64,000 nt of DNA from Bacillus sp. RAR_GA_16 (GTDB taxonomy: Bacteria > Bacillota > Bacilli > Bacillales > Guptibacillaceae): assembly GCF_020165985.1 (NCBI RefSeq), contig NZ_JAIUKZ010000006.1, forward strand, positions 78,203-142,202, written 5' to 3'. Shown here piece after piece: positions 59,037 through 64,000 of this stretch. How positions within the stretch are numbered: the stretch's first letter is position 1; each line of letters begins with the position of its first letter. The position numbers and the translations under genes are program-made. Below the pieces are notes generated by a model. The model made no database searches, had not been told where the DNA came from, and saw only the letters and a list, made by a program, of their open reading frames with translations.

Positions 59037-59399
59037 ATGTTTGGATGGAGTGCCGTTGTGATAGCCGCCGCGTTTGTCATTCTCGTTGTCTATTTGATTC
59101 TGACGTTACGAAAGGTGATGGCAACACTGGCTGAAACGAAAGAAACGCTGTCCGGTGTCCGACATTCAGTTAACGGCATTACAGAAGAAGCGGAGGAACT
59201 AATTCATACCGCTAATCAAATTTCGGATGATGTGAAAGGGAAAATGGAAGCTGTTGATCCATTAATCGAGTCTGCTCATGATGTGGGGGATATGATTCAC
59301 GATGTAACGAGCAACATAAAACGAACGGCTTTGCAAAAGAGTAGTCGGAAAACCATTCGTACACAGGAAAGCAAGCCCGTGCAAGTGAGATTGAAGTAA
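59037..59399 (+). CDS. DUF948 (YtxG-like) membrane protein
   Basis: A 120-residue protein with one N-terminal helix (AVVIAAAFVILVVYLILTL) followed by a long amphipathic coil (ATLAETKETLSGVRHSVNGI to HDVTSNIKRT), the DUF948 pattern. Such proteins are often linked to general stress in Bacillus (YtxG/YtxH). ATG 59037 is chosen over GTG 59028 since AAGGGAAG is better spaced. The tail is basic. A terminator follows. Confidence 0.82.
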   Translation: MFGWSAVVIAAAFVILVVYLILTLRKVMATLAETKETLSGVRHSVNGITEEAEELIHTANQISDDVKGKMEAVDPLIESAHDVGDMIHDVTSNIKRTALQKSSRKTIRTQESKPVQVRLK

Positions 59400-59455
59400 G
59401 GAAAATAAGTTGATTTAAGCGTTATTTATTCCCATCGTTATAAGGATAAGTTGAA

Positions 59456-59484
59456 AAGGAAGCCGCGCAGGCTTTCTTTTTTTG
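59456..59484 (+). terminator. Terminator of the DUF948 gene
   Basis: AAGGAAGCC and GGCTTTCTT, loop GCGCA, then Ts. Confidence 0.8.
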
Positions 59485-59549
59485 TGGAGTCCTGTTCTCA
59501 ATCAGTGAAGAGGTTCATGATAGAGGTAGAAAGCTAAAAGTGATGGGTA

Positions 59550-59579
59550 TTTACAAGTTACTAACGATCTCTTTATATA
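59550..59579 (+). promoter_or_regulatory. Candidate promoter of the glpP-ugp operon
   Basis: TTTACA (59550-59555), 18-base spacer, TATATA (59574-59579), about 90 bases before the leader hairpin. Confidence 0.4.
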
Positions 59580-59670
59580 AAACAGTGTTTAGATTCATAT
59601 TCCATTTACAATGGGGGAGTAGAATGAGGGATGTGAAAGACAAGTGAATAGCAAGCGGTTGAGATGACGA

Positions 59671-59734
59671 GAAACCATAAAAAACATAGGTGTTTTTAGA
59701 AAACCCCCTGCGTTTTTTATGGTTTCTATTTTTA
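59671..59734 (+). promoter_or_regulatory. Leader attenuator hairpin ahead of glpP
   Basis: GAAACCATAAAAAAC (59671-59685) pairs perfectly with GTTTTTTATGGTTTC (59712-59726). Inner AGGTGTTTT and AAAACCCCCT extend the fold. It is followed by TATTTTTA and then the glpP start. B. subtilis GlpP antiterminates a leader hairpin of glpD in the presence of glycerol 3-phosphate, so self-control of this operon is likely. Confidence 0.6.
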
Positions 59735-60393
59735 TGCAAAGGAATGGTGCAGAAGTGGAATCGAAGAGTTTTATTGAACGGTTGAAAGAAGATCGTATGA
59801 TCGCAGCAATTAAAGATCCGAAGAGCTTTGACCGGTTCATTGAGTCCGATCTTCAGTCGGCATTTCTGCTGATGGGGAATATCAGCGTGATTAAACGCTA
59901 TGTTGATCAGTTAAAGAAGCATGATCGTCATGTGTTCTTGCATATAGAGAAAATCCCTGGCATTAGCTTTGACAAAGAAGGATTGAAGTTTATATCGAAA
60001 TTCGTGAAGCCAACCGGGATCGTGACAACAAAAAGTTCATTGGTTCAGCTAGCGAAGCAAGAAGGGTTGTTGACCATCCAGCGCCTGTTTTTAATCGATA
60101 CAGATGCTGTTCACAATGGTCTGAAATCAGTCCGAGAAATTCAGCCTGACGCTTTGGAGGTCATGCCGGGGCTGATCCCTGAAATGATCCAGCAATTGAA
60201 AATGGAAACGGATATTCCTTTGATTACAGGCGGCTTGATCCAGAATAGGGATCACATTGGACAAGCGCTTGCTAGTGGAGCGATTGCTGTTTCAACGGGG
60301 AGATCATGGCTCTGGAAGAAAGGTAATCTTGAGTTTAAAAGGAGTGAGGAACATGAGAAAAGTGGAATTGAAGAACGTTTCAAAATCCTATGA
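59734..60393 (+). CDS. glpP: Glycerol-3-phosphate responsive antiterminator GlpP
   Basis: A 219-residue member of the GlpP family, a TIM-barrel-like RNA-binding antiterminator. Core motifs are MIAAIKDPKSFDRFIES, VFLHIEKIPGISFDKEG, KPTGIVTTKSSLV, IQRLFLIDTDAV and ALEVMPGLIPEMI, ending with LITGGLIQNRDHIGQALASGAIAVSTG. The start is ATG 59734 or GTG 59755; an ATG at 59719 sits inside the leader hairpin and is unlikely. The C-terminal tail is longer than in B. subtilis and overlaps ugpC by 41 bases. It should activate glycerol-3-phosphate uptake genes. Confidence 0.88.
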   Translation: MQRNGAEVESKSFIERLKEDRMIAAIKDPKSFDRFIESDLQSAFLLMGNISVIKRYVDQLKKHDRHVFLHIEKIPGISFDKEGLKFISKFVKPTGIVTTKSSLVQLAKQEGLLTIQRLFLIDTDAVHNGLKSVREIQPDALEVMPGLIPEMIQQLKMETDIPLITGGLIQNRDHIGQALASGAIAVSTGRSWLWKKGNLEFKRSEEHEKSGIEERFKIL

Positions 60394-61447
60394 TGCGAAG
60401 AAAAATGTGCTAAGTGATATTAATGTAAAAATCGAACCTGGTGAATTTTTTGTTCTTGTTGGACCTTCTGGCTGTGGGAAAAGTACGATGCTACGGATGA
60501 TTGCTGGACTTGAAGCGTTGTCGGACGGAGAGTTAATGATCGGTGGTACAAAAGCCAATGCGCTTCCTCCAAGCAAGCGAGATCTTTCGATGGTCTTTCA
60601 AAACTATGCGCTATACCCACATTTAACTGTGGAACAGAACATTACGTTTGGACTTCATACGAAGAAAATCAAAAAGCCAGAGCAAAATGAGCGCTGCCGA
60701 GAAGCGGCTGAAATGCTTGGGTTGACGGATTACTTAAAACGTAAGCCGGGTCAGCTTTCAGGTGGGCAACGTCAGCGTGTTGCTCTTGCGAGAGCAATTG
60801 TAACTCACTCGCCAATTTGCTTAATGGATGAACCTCTCTCGAATTTAGATGCAAAATTGAGGGCGAAAATGCGATCGGAAATCCGTCAAATTCAGCGCAA
60901 ATTAGGCATAACGATGATATACGTAACACACGATCAAACAGAAGCAATGACAATGGCTGATCGGATGATGATCTTGAATGGTGGACAAGTTCAGCAAGTG
61001 GGAAGGCCACTTGATATTTACAATGAACCCGCCAACACGTTCGTTGCATCATTTATTGGAGCGCCACCTATGAACCTTGCTTCTGCTCGTGTGAATGGTA
61101 GCACATTGCAACTGGCTGGACAGGCACCGATTCGATTCGAAAAAGAAATGTTTTCACAGAAAAAAATAACGGTCGGTGTAAGACCAGAGAATATCCAGCG
61201 TGCCGGGCATCGTCCTGCCATGATGACAGTTGAAGTGAAGAACGTTGAGGTGCTTGGAACAGAGACGCTACTTTCTTTTGAAATGGGAGAGAAGGAACAG
61301 TGGATCGCAAGATGGAGTGGACAGTGGGATGTGCAGGTAGGCGATCGCGTCGACATCGTAATGGATGAGAAAGATTTCGTTCTGTTTGATCAAGAGAGTG
61401 GCCAGTGTCTTGTGACAGGAGAATCTATTCAGGGGGTTTTGGCATGA
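60353..61447 (+). CDS. ugpC: Sugar/glycerol-3-phosphate ABC transporter ATPase UgpC
   Basis: A 364-residue ABC ATPase of the UgpC/MalK/MsmX type. Walker A GPSGCGKST (37-45), Q-loop FQNYALYPHL, signature LSGGQRQRVALARA (about 134), Walker B CLMDEPLSNLDA (about 156) and H-loop VTHDQTEA (about 190) are intact. A TOBE/MalK-type regulatory domain follows (about 235-364). It powers the UgpA/UgpE permease and could also serve the ATPase-less importer at 12.5-16.2 kb. ATG 60353, within the end of glpP, after AGGAGTGAGG. Confidence 0.93.
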   Translation: MRKVELKNVSKSYDAKKNVLSDINVKIEPGEFFVLVGPSGCGKSTMLRMIAGLEALSDGELMIGGTKANALPPSKRDLSMVFQNYALYPHLTVEQNITFGLHTKKIKKPEQNERCREAAEMLGLTDYLKRKPGQLSGGQRQRVALARAIVTHSPICLMDEPLSNLDAKLRAKMRSEIRQIQRKLGITMIYVTHDQTEAMTMADRMMILNGGQVQQVGRPLDIYNEPANTFVASFIGAPPMNLASARVNGSTLQLAGQAPIRFEKEMFSQKKITVGVRPENIQRAGHRPAMMTVEVKNVEVLGTETLLSFEMGEKEQWIARWSGQWDVQVGDRVDIVMDEKDFVLFDQESGQCLVTGESIQGVLA

Positions 61448-62379
61448 ATGGTGTAAATGAAGCTCGCGCTGTTTTTGAGAAAAATGAGCGAAGTGCATCT
61501 ACAAAAAGAGAGATTCCAGCCTTTGTCGTTGGCCTTCTGTATTTATTGCCTTCTATTCTATTATTTGCCGTTTTTCTTTTCTATCCAATGATTAAGACGC
61601 TTTACTTAAGCTTGTTCCTTACGGATAGTCAGGGCGTACCACTTAGCTTTGTAGGCATTGAAAATTATCTATACTTATTTTCATCACCTTCCTTTCTGAA
61701 AAGCGTTGGAGCTACACTATTATTTGTTGCTTATACCGTACCGGTTGGAGTGATTCTTGCCTTATTTCTTGCTCTAATTGCGAACGAGAAGTTAAAAGGG
61801 ATTGGCATTTTTCGAACGGTTTTCTCTTCCACGATGGGGATGAGCGTTGCGGCATCTTCTGTGATTTGGATGTTTATGTACAATCCGTCGATCGGCATCA
61901 TCAACAGGGTATTGAACAGTTTTGGATTGACTGAAATCCAGTGGTTACTAGATCCGAAATTCGCTCTTATTGCTGTTTCAATCTCAACCATCTGGATGAA
62001 CACAGGATTTTCGTTTCTGATTCTACTCGGTGGACTACAGAATATCGATGAGAGGTTATATGAAAGTGCACGAATTTCAGGGGTTGGGTATTTCTATCAA
62101 ACTCGTAAAATCACGTTACCGATGCTATCACCTACACTTTTCTTTATTATTACGGTTTCGTTTATTAATGCCTTTCAAACCTTTGGACAAATTGACATTC
62201 TAACAAAAGGCGGACCGATGGAGTCAACAAACGTTATCGTGTATTCAATCTACAAAGATGCGTTTATTAATTACAATATTGGATCCGCAAGTGCTCAGGC
62301 GGTTATTCTCTTCTTTGGCATTCTCGTCTTAACGCTTCTTCAATTCAAAATTGGTGAAAGGAAGGTGCATTATCAATGA
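61444..62379 (+). CDS. ugpA: Glycerol-3-phosphate-type ABC permease UgpA
   Basis: A 311-residue permease. A polar N-terminus precedes TM1 (VVGLLYLLPSILLFAVFLFYPM, from about 28), and F-V-G-I-E-N-Y leads to TM2. The EAA loop is YESARISGVGYFYQTRKITLPM (near 212) and KGGPMESTNVIVYSIY is the usual signature before the last helix. The start overlaps the ugpC stop as ATGA. It forms the channel with UgpE. Confidence 0.9.
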   Translation: MNGVNEARAVFEKNERSASTKREIPAFVVGLLYLLPSILLFAVFLFYPMIKTLYLSLFLTDSQGVPLSFVGIENYLYLFSSPSFLKSVGATLLFVAYTVPVGVILALFLALIANEKLKGIGIFRTVFSSTMGMSVAASSVIWMFMYNPSIGIINRVLNSFGLTEIQWLLDPKFALIAVSISTIWMNTGFSFLILLGGLQNIDERLYESARISGVGYFYQTRKITLPMLSPTLFFIITVSFINAFQTFGQIDILTKGGPMESTNVIVYSIYKDAFINYNIGSASAQAVILFFGILVLTLLQFKIGERKVHYQ

Positions 62380-63188
62380 GTGCAACCCGTAAAATCATCG
62401 TCTACACATTGTTGATTGGATTCACACTCCTCATGATGTTTCCAATCCTTTATGCTTTCTTAATTAGCTTTATGAAAGGCGGGGAGGTGCTTCAAGGTAA
62501 TTTGATCCCTGAAACGATTACGCTCGACAATTACAAAGCGGCTTTTGAGAAAGTTCCGTTGCTTCACTATTTATGGAACAGCTTTTTCATTTCTATTGTG
62601 GTGATGGTTGGACAACTTCTCGTTTCAAGTCTCGCAGCATTTGCCTTTGTGTTTATCACCTTCAAAGGACGCAACTTATTGTTTATGGTTTTCATCTCAA
62701 CCATGATGATTCCATGGGAAGCGACGATGGTACCGAACTTTCTTACGGTCCAAAAGCTAGGATGGATCAATGAATATTCAGGATTAACCATTCCATTCTT
62801 TGCGCTCGCATTCGGCACTTTTTTACTTAGACAGCAGTTTAAAACCATACCTCATGAGCTATATGAAGCTTCAATGGTAGCAGGCATCAGTCGCCTTCGC
62901 TTCTTCTGGAATGTGGTTCTTCCTGTATCGAGAACGAGTTTAATTACGCTTGGTATCTATAGCTTTTTGACAACTTGGAATATGTATTTGTGGCCACTAC
63001 TCGTCACGAACAATGAAAGTGTCCGAACGGTCCAAATTGGCTTGAAGCAAATGCAGACACAAGAAATATCAACTGATTGGGGGGTGGTGATGGCAGCTGT
63101 TGTAATCGTAATACTTCCGACGTTGATGCTTCTATTCATAGGCCAAAAGCATTTCCAAAAAGGACTAGCACAAGGTGCAATTAAATAA
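62376..63188 (+). CDS. ugpE: Glycerol-3-phosphate-type ABC permease UgpE
   Basis: A 270-residue permease with six helices. The opening IIVYTLLIGFTLLMMFPILYAFLISFM is cited as residues 7-33. The MIPWEATMVPNFLTV region and EAA loop YEASMVAGISRLRFFWNVVLPVSR (about 160-183) follow. The start overlaps the ugpA stop as ATGA. It is paired with UgpA. Identification as glycerol-3-phosphate specific rests on glpP in the same operon; other sugars are possible. Confidence 0.9.
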   Translation: MSATRKIIVYTLLIGFTLLMMFPILYAFLISFMKGGEVLQGNLIPETITLDNYKAAFEKVPLLHYLWNSFFISIVVMVGQLLVSSLAAFAFVFITFKGRNLLFMVFISTMMIPWEATMVPNFLTVQKLGWINEYSGLTIPFFALAFGTFLLRQQFKTIPHELYEASMVAGISRLRFFWNVVLPVSRTSLITLGIYSFLTTWNMYLWPLLVTNNESVRTVQIGLKQMQTQEISTDWGVVMAAVVIVILPTLMLLFIGQKHFQKGLAQGAIK

Positions 63189-63202
63189 GAGGAGTGAATA
63201 AG

Positions 63203-64000
63203 TTGAAAAAAATAGTACTGATTTTATCATCTTTATTACTAGTATTTTTAGGAGCGTGTGGTAATTCTTCAAGCTCTAACGCCAATAATAATTCTTCTGC
63301 AGAAGGTGAATCAGGTAAAACAGAAGTGGTGTTCTGGCACGCGATGAGCGGCGATCTTGAAAAAGTACTAAACGATATTGCGAAGGATTTCAACGAATCT
63401 CAGGACAAAGTCGAAGTGAAGCCAGTATTCCAGGGAACGTATGAAGAAGCACTTACGAAGTTTAATACGGTAGCGGGGACTGAAGATGCACCAGCCATCA
63501 TGCAAACGTTCGAAGTAGGCACGAAGTACATGATCGACAGTGGCAAAATTCAACCGGTTCAGAAATTCATTGATCAAGATAACTTTGATACATCTCAGTG
63601 GGAAAGTAATATTTCTAATTATTATACGGTCGACGGGAAGCAGTATTCAATGCCTTTCAACTCCTCAACACCTGTCCTTGTTTACAATAAGGATGCTTTT
63701 AAGGAAGCTGGGCTTGACCCAGAAAAAGCACCAATGACTTATAGTGAATTGAAGGACGCAGCAGAGAAGCTGACGGTGAAGGACGGCTCGAACACCTCAC
63801 AATACGGATTGTCTATCCTTAACTATGGATGGTTCTTTGAAGAGTTACTTGCCTCTCAAGGTGGACTCTATGTTGATAATGGAAATGGACGAGAAGGAAA
63901 TGCTGAACAAGCCACATTTAACGACGAAAAAGGAATGAACGTCTTTAACTTGATTAAAGACATGTACGATGAAGGTACATTCTACAATGTAGGTCAAAAC
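63203..64000 (+). CDS. ugpB: Glycerol-3-phosphate-type solute-binding lipoprotein UgpB, N-terminal part
   Basis: The gene runs off the right edge, with 266 codons visible from TTG 63203 (AAGAGGAGTGAATAAG upstream). The lipoprotein signal is KKIVLILSSLLLVFLGAC with Cys at about residue 19, followed by an Asn/Ser linker. The binding domain starts EVVFWHAMSGDLEKVLNDIAKDFN, with FQGTYEEALTKFNTVAG and MPFNSSTPVLVYNKDAFKEAG, which are characteristic of UgpB. It captures glycerol 3-phosphate or its diesters for UgpAE. It is the last visible gene of the operon. Confidence 0.9.
   Translation, partial: MKKIVLILSSLLLVFLGACGNSSSSNANNNSSAEGESGKTEVVFWHAMSGDLEKVLNDIAKDFNESQDKVEVKPVFQGTYEEALTKFNTVAGTEDAPAIMQTFEVGTKYMIDSGKIQPVQKFIDQDNFDTSQWESNISNYYTVDGKQYSMPFNSSTPVLVYNKDAFKEAGLDPEKAPMTYSELKDAAEKLTVKDGSNTSQYGLSILNYGWFFEELLASQGGLYVDNGNGREGNAEQATFNDEKGMNVFNLIKDMYDEGTFYNVGQN

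Larger units (their letters stand above)
59400..59733. other. Leader and promoter region of the glpP-ugp operon
   Basis: 334 bases containing the DUF948 terminator (59456-59484), a candidate promoter (59550-59579) and the leader hairpin (59671-59726). No gene is seen. Confidence 0.6.

Noticed and set aside
51374..64000. A direct repeat of the tRNA-Ala 3-prime end (attR)
   Set aside because: Reading by eye, I found no copy of the T-arm/acceptor sequence downstream; a computed search could still reveal a degenerate one.

Overview
The window looks like a chromosomal segment of a spore-forming, low-to-moderate GC Firmicute of the Bacillaceae, probably a marine or alkaliphilic relative of Bacillus subtilis. 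The basis is gene content and order. From about 1 to 30 kb it follows the B. subtilis yut-yuz-yum-yui block (yutD, yutE, yutF, yutG, yutH, yutI, yuzD, yutJ, yuzB, yutK, dapF, yutM, yumC, yumB, yuiA, yuiB, yuiC, yuiD, yuiF, yuiH). From about 42 to 48 kb it follows the yug block (yugI, yuzA, yugJ-like, pgi, yugN, yugO). Sporulation genes (yutH, a Spo0E-like phosphatase, a CwlC-like amidase) support an endospore former. The species is an inference.

Layout. 1-10.2 kb: conserved housekeeping genes (Fe-S assembly proteins YutI and YutM, NADH dehydrogenase-like YutJ, nucleoside transporter YutK, DapF). 10.6-20.0 kb: an inserted carbohydrate operon with a LacI regulator, an ABC importer without its own ATPase, ThuA, two Gfo/Idh/MocA dehydrogenases and two TIM-barrel sugar epimerases. 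This set fits a 3-keto-glycoside route and is governed by very regular LacI/cre-type operators. 20.1-30.2 kb: yumC/yumB flavoproteins and the yui genes, with a palindrome-rich repeat at 25.1-25.4 kb. 30.4-42.2 kb: a PAS-STAS stressosome-type protein, a bifunctional cell-wall hydrolase, modBA, a vanadium-haloperoxidase/PAP2-like protein, liaF-liaS-liaR (liaS carries a one-base frameshift) and a sodium symporter. 42.4-50.8 kb: the yug block, carbonic anhydrase, and a DUF4386 membrane protein next to a Crp/Fnr regulator with an FNR-like box placed at about -41.5. An unusual cloverleaf of nested inverted repeats lies at 44.6-44.75 kb.

51.3-59.0 kb: an accessory island. A tRNA-Ala gene is followed by a tyrosine integrase and then by a run of small, mostly membrane-protein genes. 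Between 53.3 and 56.0 kb every intergenic gap holds exactly one short imperfect hairpin introduced by a conserved (C/T)TCGGA motif, giving a strict gene-hairpin-gene pattern like a gene-cassette array. Within it a metallophosphoesterase is frameshifted. Near the far end a paralogue of the first small gene has ATC where its start codon should be. This array is the most novel-looking structure in the window.

59.4-64.0 kb: a glycerol-3-phosphate import operon (glpP, ugpC, ugpA, ugpE, start of ugpB). A hairpin in its leader suggests antitermination by GlpP. Its ATPase could also power the ATPase-less sugar importer at 12.5-16.2 kb.

Limits: family names come from remembered motifs and synteny, no searches were run, and promoter and operator calls are by eye.
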